DNA of 64,000 bases, from assembly GCF_002831665.1 (NCBI RefSeq), contig NZ_CP025118.1:2232001-2296000 (forward strand), given 5' to 3'. Under the pieces are notes generated by a model. The model saw only the letters and a program-made list of their open reading frames with translations, was not told the origin of the DNA and did not search any database. Source of the stretch: Lacinutrix sp. Bg11-31 (GTDB lineage: Bacteria; Bacteroidota; Bacteroidia; Flavobacteriales; Flavobacteriaceae). The position numbers and the translations under genes are program-made. How positions within the stretch are numbered: the stretch's first letter is position 1; each line of letters starts with the position of its first letter. Positions 55,438 to 63,609 of the stretch are shown here, one piece after another.

Positions 55438-56679
55438 TTATTTCACTTCTAATTTTTTAATTAGCTTACCAACCGTCATTCCTTGAAATAGTATAGAAAA
55501 CACAACAACGACATAAGTGATTACTAAAAACAAATCGCGTTCCATTATTTGCGTAAGACCTAAGGCTAAAGCAATAGAAATTCCACCACGTAATCCTCCC
55601 CAAGTCATGATTAAATTAGTCTTTGGCACAAAGTTTAATTTCTTTTCAAAGAATTTTATAGGCACTAATAATGAAAGGTATCTACACGCTAACACTAAAG
55701 GGATTGCTATTAAACCAGCCATTAAATACTCCATTTTAAAAGTAAGCACTAGCATTTCCATTCCTATTAATACAAATAGAATGGTGTTTAAAAGAATATC
55801 TATTAATTCCCAAAACTTATCTACATAAGTCTCTGTGGTTTCCGACATGGCATTCTCCCTAACTGTATCATTACCTACTACTAATCCAGCAGTAACCATT
55901 GCTAAAGGCGCAGAAATATGAAGCTTTTGTGCTAATACTGTTCCTGCCATAACTGCAGCTAGTGTAATAATTACTTCAATATCATAATCGTCGATAGACT
56001 TCATTAATCTATAAGTAATCCATCCTAAAATTAAACCTAAAGCAATACCACCAATAACTTCTAAACCAAATAATTCTACTACTTCTAACGCGCTAACATT
56101 TTCAATTCCTAAGTCTGCTATTTTATAAATGGTTAAAAATATAACGACTCCAACACCATCATTAAATAAGGACTCTCCTACAATCTTGGTTTCTAATCTT
56201 TTTGGTGCGCCAGCTTTTTTTAGAATACCTAAAACAGCAATAGGATCTGTTGGTGATATTAAGGCTCCAAATAGTAAGCAGTAAATAAAATCTACATGCA
56301 AGCCAACAATAGGAAGCGTATAAAACATTATAAAACCAACTAAAAACGTAGATAGTAAAACACCCAATGTAGCAAAAACCAAAACCGGCCAACGCTGTAC
56401 TTTAAGCTGTTCGAAATTAGTGTGTAATGCACCTGCAAAAAGCAGAAAACTTAGCATAACATCAAGTAAAACGGACTTAAAATCTATTTGCGTAATAATA
56501 AATCGCTCTGCATTAAGCAATGTATCGTCAAAATAACTTAGTACAAATACCACAAATGTAAATACAATTGTAATTAGCATTAAGCCAATAGTATTAGGCA
56601 TTTTTAAAAATCGCACATTTAAATAGCCAAAAACAGCAGCCATAAGCACTAATACAGAAGCGATTAAAAAATAGTCCAT
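55438..56679 (-). CDS. CPA1-family sodium/proton antiporter
   Basis: 413 residues, about twelve membrane helices. The transport-site acidic pair is in FGALISPTDPIAVLG and ESLFNDGVGVVIFL, and the C-terminal GGLRGGISIALAL is conserved. It exchanges cytoplasmic protons for Na+ (or K+) across the inner membrane and helps salt and pH balance, which suits a marine bacterium. First gene of a four-gene operon (antiporter, xdhC, membrane protein, NTPase), although it has no obvious link to purines. Confidence 0.93.
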   Translation of the reverse strand: MDYFLIASVLVLMAAVFGYLNVRFLKMPNTIGLMLITIVFTFVVFVLSYFDDTLLNAERFIITQIDFKSVLLDVMLSFLLFAGALHTNFEQLKVQRWPVLVFATLGVLLSTFLVGFIMFYTLPIVGLHVDFIYCLLFGALISPTDPIAVLGILKKAGAPKRLETKIVGESLFNDGVGVVIFLTIYKIADLGIENVSALEVVELFGLEVIGGIALGLILGWITYRLMKSIDDYDIEVIITLAAVMAGTVLAQKLHISAPLAMVTAGLVVGNDTVRENAMSETTETYVDKFWELIDILLNTILFVLIGMEMLVLTFKMEYLMAGLIAIPLVLACRYLSLLVPIKFFEKKLNFVPKTNLIMTWGGLRGGISIALALGLTQIMERDLFLVITYVVVVFSILFQGMTVGKLIKKLEVK

Positions 56680-56742
56680 AGAAAAATATATTTATTGCTA
56701 AATTATAAATTTATATCTTTTAACTATCATTAATTCATTATT

Positions 56743-56859
56743 ATGAAAAAGACTTATTTAGCTTTGCGTTATCACCTTGCATTTAATGCTTATAGTTTTA
56801 AATACGAACCAATGACGCAAGATACTGATTACAAACACTTTAATTTAACCATAAAATAG
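56743..56859 (+). CDS. Possible 38-residue small protein
   Basis: ATG AAA AAG opening and a TAG stop at 56857. Begins MKKTYLALRYHLAFNAYSF, with no signal peptide or known motif. It lies alone in an intergenic region between divergent genes. An AT-rich promoter-like stretch precedes it. No coding evidence other than the open frame; it may be a remnant or not a gene. The rest of 56680-57050 holds nothing that I can identify. Confidence 0.25.
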   Translation: MKKTYLALRYHLAFNAYSFKYEPMTQDTDYKHFNLTIK

Positions 56860-57050
56860 TTTCGACTCCCAAAAGAAAGACTATCATTACTAATTTCAAA
56901 TTAAAAACCTTCATTAATTCGGCTAATGTTTAATTAATTTATTCATTGCAATTAGTTTTTACAATTAGAGAATAAATTTTTATTATGAATAAAAACATAG
57001 GAATCGATTATATTTTGTTATTTTGTGATTTAAATACAAAAAAGAATTTT

Positions 57051-57275
57051 ATGGAAACGTTACTTATAGAGGCTCAAGAATTTGAAGATATGAAAATGAG
57101 CAATATGTCAACTAGTGATCGTGTTAAAGCCTCAAGAAAAGGGAAGTCAATAATATTGGGTTTAAATGAGTTTTATAAAGAAACTAAAGATGAAAAGATT
57201 ATGGACGTTATGAAAAGAGTAACTGAAAAAAAACAAAAAATCGAAAAACGTCTTAAAGGAAGACCTTCTTCTTAA
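57051..57275 (+). CDS. Small basic helical protein of unknown function
   Basis: 74 residues from METLLIEAQEF; an ATG at 56985 would add 22 residues (MNKNIGIDYILLF...), but that stretch overlaps promoter-like TATATTTTG at 57009, so the inner start is favoured. It is highly charged, with a Lys/Arg-rich C-terminal helix (VTEKKQKIEKRLKGRP). No family recognised; nucleic-acid binding is possible. A terminator follows, which supports a real transcription unit. Confidence 0.6.
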   Translation: METLLIEAQEFEDMKMSNMSTSDRVKASRKGKSIILGLNEFYKETKDEKIMDVMKRVTEKKQKIEKRLKGRPSS

Positions 57276-57297
57276 TAAAAGAGACTACTAAATTTAC

Positions 57298-57339
57298 AAA
57301 TGGATTTGACTTTATATTAAAAGTTAAATCCATTTTTTT
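57298..57339 (+). terminator. Rho-independent terminator
   Basis: AAATGGATTT and AAATCCATTT arms with inner GACTT/AAGTT pairing, then a T-run. Follows the small gene at 57051-57275. Confidence 0.9.
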
Positions 57340-57405
57340 GTTAGGAATAACATTTACTTCCGACAACAAACTATAGATTTATATATTAGCATAAATTAAA
57401 TTATA

Positions 57406-57741
57406 ATGAGCAAAACATACTACGATCCTGCAGACCTTAGAAAATTTGGAAAAATAAGTGAATGGAATCAGGAATTAGGTGAAAAGTTTTTCGATTATTA
57501 TGGAAAAGTATTCGAAGAAGGCGCGCTAACTGCTCGTGAAAAATCGCTTATAGCTTTAGCTGTTGCACATACAGAACAATGTCCATACTGCATAGATGCT
57601 TACACTAAAGACGGTTTACAACGAGGTATTACAAAAGAAGAAATGATGGAAGCTTTACATGTTGGAGCAGCTATTAAAAGTGGTGCAACTTTAGTTCATG
57701 GAGTACAAATGATGAATAAAGTAAATAAGTTAGAAATGTAA
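57406..57741 (+). CDS. Carboxymuconolactone-decarboxylase-family protein of the arsenosugar cluster
   Basis: 111 residues. AhpD/CMD fold with the redox pair C59/C62 in HTEQCPYCIDAYTKDG. Members next to arsS are known as arsenosugar-biosynthesis-associated peroxidase-like proteins. The CxxC may reduce an arsenical or a peroxide; the exact reaction is not known. A TATAGATTTA box stands about 30 bases upstream of the start, so this gene probably opens the cluster transcript. Confidence 0.85.
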   Translation: MSKTYYDPADLRKFGKISEWNQELGEKFFDYYGKVFEEGALTAREKSLIALAVAHTEQCPYCIDAYTKDGLQRGITKEEMMEALHVGAAIKSGATLVHGVQMMNKVNKLEM

Positions 57742-57906
57742 GCAGAGAACCAGTTTTTGCTTTTGCTAAAATTGTATGAATCGCTTATACTGAGTTCGTC
57801 TTAAGATCCCTTTAAACTAAGAGATTATAAATAACACTTTAAGAATCATTAAAACTACAAAACTTAAACCTCAAATTTTACGTAAACAGCACAGTTAAAC
57901 TTTACA

Positions 57907-58971
57907 ATGGGTAAATTAAAAACACAATCATTACAAAAACGTGATAGCGATTTAGCAAAAAGTAACAAGCAATTAGATATTTTATCTAATGGTATTTTTG
58001 CAGATGGTGAATTACCAACATTTAAGACTAAAATCTCTGAAACTAATCAGTTTCCTTTAAAAGCAAAAAAGCTTGAAATACTACAAATTAACGTTGGTTA
58101 TATGTGCAATCAAGTTTGCGAACATTGCCATGTTGATGCTGGTCCAGACAGAAAGGAAATTATGACACGTGAGACCATGCAACAAATTCTAGACGTCATT
58201 AAAACTACTGGAGCACACACGTTAGATTTAACTGGTGGAGCACCCGAAATGAACCCAAACTTTAGATGGTTTGTTGAAGAAGCTTCTAAAATTGGTGTAA
58301 AAGATTTTATTGTCCGTTCTAATTTAACCATTATTCGCGCAAATAAAAAGCATTACGACTTACCAGATTTCTTTAAAAAGCATAATATCCATGTTGTGTC
58401 TTCTATGCCGCATTGGACACGAGGAAAAACAGATAAACAAAGAGGCGAAGGTGTTTTCGACATGTCTATAAAAGCCTTGCAAGAATTAAACAATCGTGGT
58501 TATGGTATGCCTGGCAGCGATTTAAAACTAGATTTAGTTTACAACCCAAGTGGTGCTTTTTTACCAGGTAATCAAGCAGCTATGGAAAAAGATTTTAAAA
58601 AGGCACTATTGGAGGATTTCGGTATTAAATTTCATAGTCTATTTGCAATCACTAATTTACCTATTGCACGATTTTTAGATTATTTAATTGCTTCGGAAAA
58701 CTACGAAGACTATATGTATTCTTTAGTTGAAGCCTACAACCCTGCAGCTGTGGAAAACGTAATGTGTACAAACACACTTTCTGTAAGTTGGGATGGTTAT
58801 TTATTTGATTGCGATTTTAACCAAATGCTAGAATTACCAGTTAATAGCAAAGCAAAACATATTAGCGAATACAAAGAAGAATTATTAGAAGGTAGAAATA
58901 TAGTAATTTCACAACATTGTTACGGTTGTACTGCAGGAGCAGGAAGTAGCTGTCAAGGTATTGTAGCTTAA
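57907..58971 (+). CDS. arsS: Radical SAM arsenosugar enzyme ArsS
   Basis: 354 residues. Radical SAM cluster C67, C71, C74 (CNQVCEHC), followed by HVDAGPDRKE, and a C-terminal domain with extra cysteines (HCYGCTAGAGSSCQG) typical of ArsS. In characterised homologs it adds the 5'-deoxyadenosyl group of SAM to dimethylarsinous acid, the first arsenosugar step. arsM is 2.1 kb downstream. The 165-base gap to the CMD gene contains nothing notable. Confidence 0.92.
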   Translation: MGKLKTQSLQKRDSDLAKSNKQLDILSNGIFADGELPTFKTKISETNQFPLKAKKLEILQINVGYMCNQVCEHCHVDAGPDRKEIMTRETMQQILDVIKTTGAHTLDLTGGAPEMNPNFRWFVEEASKIGVKDFIVRSNLTIIRANKKHYDLPDFFKKHNIHVVSSMPHWTRGKTDKQRGEGVFDMSIKALQELNNRGYGMPGSDLKLDLVYNPSGAFLPGNQAAMEKDFKKALLEDFGIKFHSLFAITNLPIARFLDYLIASENYEDYMYSLVEAYNPAAVENVMCTNTLSVSWDGYLFDCDFNQMLELPVNSKAKHISEYKEELLEGRNIVISQHCYGCTAGAGSSCQGIVA

Positions 58972-59003
58972 TTAATTATTGAAAAATTAGGAATCTTTAT
59001 ATT

Positions 59004-59513
59004 ATGAAAAACAAAATTCTATACCTATTTATATTTTTTTCGAGCATTACTTTTGCTCAAGAATCTATTTCAGATTTACTAAAAAAGTATAATGATAATG
59101 GAGTACCTTATATTTCTGTTGAAGAATTAGCGATGCCTAAAAACCAAGCTATTATTTTTGATACTCGAGAGCCAAAAGAATACCAAGTCAGTCATTTAAA
59201 AGATGCTATATGTGTTGGTTATGATAATTTCGATATTGCTTCAGTTGAAAAACTACACCTTAATAAAGATGAGAAAATAGTAGTCTATTGTTCATTAGGT
59301 ATTCGCTCTGAGACTATTGGCAAAAAACTAAAAAAAGAAGGATACACTAACGTCTACAATTTATATGGTGGCATTTTTGAGTGGAAAAATAAAAATTTCT
59401 GCGTTATAGATTCCGAAGAAAAAGAAACAAATAAAGTGCATACTTTTAATAAAGCCTGGAGTAAGTGGTTAGTAAAAGGAGAAAAGATTTATGAAGCTGA
59501 AAATAAGAAATAA
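59004..59513 (+). CDS. Exported rhodanese-like protein
   Basis: 169 residues. Signal peptide MKNKILYLFIFFSSITFAQ, then one rhodanese domain with active-site C96 in the loop YCSLGIRS, and FDTREPKEY. It would act in the periplasm on sulfur or, given the cluster, on arsenic (rhodanese and Cdc25/arsenate-reductase folds are related). It starts 33 bases after arsS. Confidence 0.87.
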   Translation: MKNKILYLFIFFSSITFAQESISDLLKKYNDNGVPYISVEELAMPKNQAIIFDTREPKEYQVSHLKDAICVGYDNFDIASVEKLHLNKDEKIVVYCSLGIRSETIGKKLKKEGYTNVYNLYGGIFEWKNKNFCVIDSEEKETNKVHTFNKAWSKWLVKGEKIYEAENKK

Positions 59514-59614
59514 GTTTTCAGAATTTACAAAAATAAAGTCAAGAGTGATCACACAACAATGTCTTTTCCTTCGAAAAAGAGTCAGAAAAGAAATTACTCA
59601 AAAAAAACATACAA

Positions 59615-60229
59615 TTGAATTCTAAAAACCTCATCATAACATTTACTCGTAATCCTGAATTAGGCAAATGCAAAACACGTTTAGCTAAAACAGTTGGTGA
59701 TGAAGCTGCATTACGCATTTACAAATATTTGCTACAACACACAGAACAAGTAATAAAACAGATTGATGCCGATAAAGCAGTTTATTACTCGGTAAAAACT
59801 AGAGATAATGATATTTGGGATTCTAAGGCTTACCAAAAACACCAACAAGTTGGAAATGATTTAGGTGAACGCATGCAAAAAGCTTTCGAAAATGGATTTA
59901 ATAGTTTATATGAAAAGATTATTATTGTTGGTAGTGATCTATTCGATTTGGAACCTAGACATATAGATGAAGCTTTTAAAGCATTAAATAAAAACGATGT
60001 TGTTATTGGTCCTGCAGAAGATGGAGGCTATTATCTTTTAGGCATGAAAACGATGCACACTTCGGTATTTAAAAATAAAAATTGGGGAACAGAATCTGTT
60101 TGTTACGATACGCTTCAAAATTTAAAAAATCAAAAAACCTCTTTACTCGAAACCCTAAACGACATTGATTTATACGAAGATTTGGAGCACATTGAGGCTT
60201 TACAAAATATTATAAAACAGAATGATTAA
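59615..60229 (+). CDS. DUF2064-type glycosyltransferase
   Basis: 204 residues. Nucleotidyl/glycosyltransferase A-like fold: FTRNPELGKCKTRLAKTVGDE at the N-terminus, metal site GSDLFDLEPRHIDEAF, and GPAEDGGYYLLGM. The family is often found in arsenosugar clusters and is thought to extend or decorate the sugar. The start is taken as TTG at 59615, because it gives the family N-terminus and no ATG is in frame upstream. It overlaps the phosphorylase gene by 8 bases. Confidence 0.87.
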   Translation: MNSKNLIITFTRNPELGKCKTRLAKTVGDEAALRIYKYLLQHTEQVIKQIDADKAVYYSVKTRDNDIWDSKAYQKHQQVGNDLGERMQKAFENGFNSLYEKIIIVGSDLFDLEPRHIDEAFKALNKNDVVIGPAEDGGYYLLGMKTMHTSVFKNKNWGTESVCYDTLQNLKNQKTSLLETLNDIDLYEDLEHIEALQNIIKQND

Positions 60230-61034
60230 ATACATAAACAAAACAGTAGAATACTTGCAAGAAAAAGGCTTTAACAAGCCTGAAGTTGGTATTATTTTAG
60301 GCACAGGTTTAGGGCAACTAACTAAGGAAATTGAAATTATTGCAGAAGTTAGTTACAACCACATTCCGCATTTTCCAACTGCAACGGTAGAGTTTCATAA
60401 AGGAAAATTAATATATGGAATATTAGAAGGCAAAATGGTAATAGTTATGCAAGGTCGTTTTCATTTATATGAAGGTTACACATTGCAAGACGTAACGTAT
60501 CCTGTTCGTGTAATGGAAAAATTAGGTATAAAAACATTACTGGTTTCTAATGCGTCTGGAGCTATAAACCTAAATTATAATAAAGGAGAATTAATGCTTA
60601 TTGACGACCATATTAACTTGCAAGGTAGTTCGCCTTTGGCTTTTAAAGGTGTCGAGAAATTAGGCGAGCGTTTTACAGATATGAGTGCGCCATACAATTT
60701 GGAGATTAACTCTAAATTTAAAGCCATTGCAAAAGCCAATAACATCACCTTACACGAAGGTGTTTACGCAAGTGTTGTTGGGCCTCAATTAGAAACGAGA
60801 GCAGAATATAGAATGCTTAAAATTATAGGTGCAGACGCTGTTGGTATGAGTACTGTTCCAGAAATTATAGTTGCAAATCACTTAAATTTAAAAGTAGCGG
60901 CAGTTTCTGTATTGACAGATGAATGCGACCCAGAAAACCTGAAACCTGTAGATATTAGCGAAATAATCGCTATGGCTGGAAAGGCCGAACCAAACATGAT
61001 TACATTATTTAAAGCATTAATAAAAACAATTTAA
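60222..61034 (+). CDS. Trimeric-type purine nucleoside phosphorylase
   Basis: 270 residues. Phosphate loop GIILGTGLGQL, the ribose/phosphate-site VSNASGAIN, and VGPQLETRAEYRML are typical. The base-recognition residue, Asn in human and Bacillus 6-oxopurine enzymes, is Asp here (D233 in SVLTDECDP), which in the family points to 6-aminopurine (adenosine-like) substrates. Within this cluster it could release adenine from the adenosyl-arsenical made by ArsS. It may equally serve general purine salvage. Confidence 0.88.
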   Translation: MIKYINKTVEYLQEKGFNKPEVGIILGTGLGQLTKEIEIIAEVSYNHIPHFPTATVEFHKGKLIYGILEGKMVIVMQGRFHLYEGYTLQDVTYPVRVMEKLGIKTLLVSNASGAINLNYNKGELMLIDDHINLQGSSPLAFKGVEKLGERFTDMSAPYNLEINSKFKAIAKANNITLHEGVYASVVGPQLETRAEYRMLKIIGADAVGMSTVPEIIVANHLNLKVAAVSVLTDECDPENLKPVDISEIIAMAGKAEPNMITLFKALIKTI

Positions 61035-61105
61035 ACATTGAACATTTATCAATAAACAATTATCAACTAAACCGATAATTGATAACTGATAATTAATAAT
61101 TGAAA
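61035..61105. repeat. AT-rich imperfect repeat in the gap before arsM
   Basis: AATTATCAAC and repeated GATAATT/TGATAA units (61050-61104) form degenerate direct and inverted repeats directly before the arsM start. Confidence 0.4.
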
Positions 61106-61107
61106 AC

Positions 61108-62076
61108 ATGAGCTACTTAGACGCAACAAACGATTTATACAAAGAAGCAGCACTAACACCAGATGTTGGATTATGCTGTACAACTAATCCTATTTGGGAG
61201 TTACCAGGTTTAAAAATCCCTCGCATTATGCAGGAAATGAACTATGGTTGTGGTAGCACAGTAAATGCTCGCGATTTAACCAACAACCCAAAAATGCTTT
61301 ACGTTGGCGTTGGTGGCGGAATGGAATTATTACAGTTCGCCTATTTTAATCGCCAAAAAGGAGGTGTAATAGGTATTGATGTTGTAGATGAAATGCTAGA
61401 AGCCTCTCGCAAGAATTTTATTGAAGCCGAAGCACAAAACGATTGGTTTAAAAGTGACTTTGTAGATCTTATAAAAGGAGATGCATTAAACTTAAATGTT
61501 CCAGATAACTCTATTGATGTTGCTGCACAAAACTGCTTATTTAATATTTTTAAAGCTGAAGACTTAAAGAAAGCTATAGCAGAAATGTATCGCGTTTTAA
61601 AGCCTAATGGAAAATTAGTAATGAGCGATCCTACTTGTGAGCAACCAATGAATGATACTTTACGTAACGATGATAGATTACGTGCTTTATGTTTAAGTGG
61701 AAGTTTACCAATTGACGAGTACGTAAAAGCGTTAACAGATGCTGGTTTTGGAACTATAGAAATTAGAGCTCGTAAACCTTACAGAATCTTAGACCCTAAA
61801 AATTATCCTACTGAAGAATTAATCTACATAGAATCTATAGAAGTTGCAGCCATTAAAGATCCTATGCCAGAAGATGGACCTTGTATCTTTACCGGAAAAG
61901 CAGCTATTTATTTTGGTGACCAAGATTATTTTGATGACAAAAAAGGTCATATTTTACTAAAAAATCAACCTATTGCTATTTGCGATAAAACTGCAGGTGA
62001 TATAGCAACTTTAGGAAGAGACGATATTTTTATTAGCGAATCTACCTACCATTACGATGGTGGAGGATGTTGTTAG
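61108..62076 (+). CDS. arsM: Arsenite methyltransferase of the arsenosugar cluster
   Basis: 322 residues. SAM-binding MLYVGVGGGMELL and the class I methyltransferase core. Candidate arsenic-binding cysteines are C23/C24 (GLCCTT), C48 (NYGCGS) and the C-terminal C321/C322 (GGGCC). It methylates trivalent arsenic to the dimethylated acceptor used by ArsS. It is distinct from detoxification ArsM by the long C-terminal part. A terminator follows, so it closes the cluster transcript. Confidence 0.9.
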   Translation: MSYLDATNDLYKEAALTPDVGLCCTTNPIWELPGLKIPRIMQEMNYGCGSTVNARDLTNNPKMLYVGVGGGMELLQFAYFNRQKGGVIGIDVVDEMLEASRKNFIEAEAQNDWFKSDFVDLIKGDALNLNVPDNSIDVAAQNCLFNIFKAEDLKKAIAEMYRVLKPNGKLVMSDPTCEQPMNDTLRNDDRLRALCLSGSLPIDEYVKALTDAGFGTIEIRARKPYRILDPKNYPTEELIYIESIEVAAIKDPMPEDGPCIFTGKAAIYFGDQDYFDDKKGHILLKNQPIAICDKTAGDIATLGRDDIFISESTYHYDGGGCC

Positions 62077-62097
62077 CAAGCAACCTTAAATAAAAAC

Positions 62098-62136
62098 AAA
62101 GCCCAATATGTAAATTACGTATTGGGCTTTATTTTT
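62098..62136 (+). terminator. Rho-independent terminator after arsM
   Basis: AAAGCCCAATA and TATTGGGCTTT around an 11-base loop, with a T-rich tail. Confidence 0.92.
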
Positions 62137-62155
62137 ATATAGATTTTTATAATTC

Positions 62156-62641
62156 TTAAAACTTGATTTTTAATACTTCAAACAAATGGCTCATTGTCCA
62201 GGCAGGACCAATCATTAAAAATTGAACATCTTTTAAAAATGATGGTTTTTTTCCTTCGTGGTTATGTCCAACAAATTGTACAATCCAAGCAATCACAAAA
62301 ATAGCAACCATTATCACCCAAACAGGTGCAATATTAGCGTTTGCAATTACATTTATTCCCAACAAGACTAAAGCCGAAAAAACCAACATCCCAACAAAAA
62401 GCGTCACAGATAAACGTAAGTAATAAAACAAACCCAAAACTATAATTAAAGTTCCTATATGCATAAAAGGAGCTAACCCAGTTGGCACAACTTCCTGTAA
62501 AGATAAACCTATTGGTATAGCAGAAAATAATCCTATTAGACTAAAGAAAATAGCAGGAACACAAAAATAATGTACAATTTTATTAAATTTTGTTTGGTGG
62601 CTTTCTCCATATTCTGATAAAAGACTATCTATTTTTCTCAT
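62156..62641 (-). CDS. Mpo1-like (DUF962) membrane protein
   Basis: 161 residues, four hydrophobic helices. Conserved histidines are present: HQTKFNKIVHYFCVP at the N-terminus and FVGHNHEGKKPS near the C-terminus. The yeast homolog Mpo1 is an iron dioxygenase that shortens 2-hydroxy fatty acids; whether the bacterial proteins do the same is not established. It converges on arsM and is divergent from the next gene. Confidence 0.85.
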   Translation of the reverse strand: MRKIDSLLSEYGESHQTKFNKIVHYFCVPAIFFSLIGLFSAIPIGLSLQEVVPTGLAPFMHIGTLIIVLGLFYYLRLSVTLFVGMLVFSALVLLGINVIANANIAPVWVIMVAIFVIAWIVQFVGHNHEGKKPSFLKDVQFLMIGPAWTMSHLFEVLKIKF

Positions 62642-62727
62642 ACTACTATTTATTAAATGAATGGTTTCAAAATAACCTCCAACAAAAATATGTTATTTTT
62701 ACTTTAAATCTACGACAGAACTTTTAC

Positions 62728-63609
62728 ATGGAAAAGTATTTAAACATTATAAAAAACGCCTATTCTGGGTATTGGAATTACCTTAAAAATGAGATAATAA
62801 CCATTAACCATTGGGATAACTATTTCTATGGACTAATTGTTATTTCCATTTTAGTTTGGACTCTTGAAATTGCATTTCCATGGCGAAAAGACCAATCTAT
62901 TTTCAGAAAAGACTTTTGGCTAGACACTTTTTATATGTTCTTCAATTTTTTTATTCTAAATCTCATTATACTTATCGCGCTAACAGATACTACTTCTGCA
63001 TTTTTTAATGATATTCTTGGCTTGATTGGGCTTTCGGTTTCAAGTTTCCAGTTATTTGATATTGATGCGCTACCATTATGGTTAGGCTTGCTAATATTTT
63101 TTATTATTAGCGATTTCACCCAGTGGAATACACACAGGCTATTACATCGTGTTCCAATGCTTTGGAATTTCCACAAAGTACATCATAGTGTTAAAGAAAT
63201 GGGCTTTGCGGCGCATTTGCGTTATCATTGGGCAGAACCTATACTATACAAATCGTTACTTTACATTCCTATTGCTATAATTGGTGGTTTCGATGCGCAA
63301 CACGTTGCTATTGTTCATTTCTTTAGCATTACAATTGGTCATTTAAACCATGCAAACTTAGGCTGGGATTATGGTGTTTTAAAATATATTTTTAATAATC
63401 CGAAGATGCATATTTGGCATCATGCAAAAGAACTACCAGAGCATGCAAGGTTTGGAGTTAATTATGGACTAACATTAAGTACTTGGGATTATCTTTTTAA
63501 GACTAACTATATACCACATAGTGGAAGAGATATAGAACTTGGTTTTGATGGAGATGAAACATTCCCCAAAGATTTTATTAGTCAAGAATTATACCCATTA
63601 AAAAAATGA
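62728..63609 (+). CDS. Sterol-desaturase / fatty-acid-hydroxylase family protein
   Basis: About 293 residues from MEKYLNIIKNAYSGYW; a longer frame from 62590 would overlap the divergent gene and its promoter and is not favoured. Several membrane helices and the histidine boxes of the family, including HRLLHRVPMLWNFHKVHHS and the later IWHHAKELPEHARF. A di-iron, membrane-bound oxygenase; the substrate is unknown. It overlaps the next gene by 4 bases (ATGA). Confidence 0.88.
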   Translation: MEKYLNIIKNAYSGYWNYLKNEIITINHWDNYFYGLIVISILVWTLEIAFPWRKDQSIFRKDFWLDTFYMFFNFFILNLIILIALTDTTSAFFNDILGLIGLSVSSFQLFDIDALPLWLGLLIFFIISDFTQWNTHRLLHRVPMLWNFHKVHHSVKEMGFAAHLRYHWAEPILYKSLLYIPIAIIGGFDAQHVAIVHFFSITIGHLNHANLGWDYGVLKYIFNNPKMHIWHHAKELPEHARFGVNYGLTLSTWDYLFKTNYIPHSGRDIELGFDGDETFPKDFISQELYPLKK

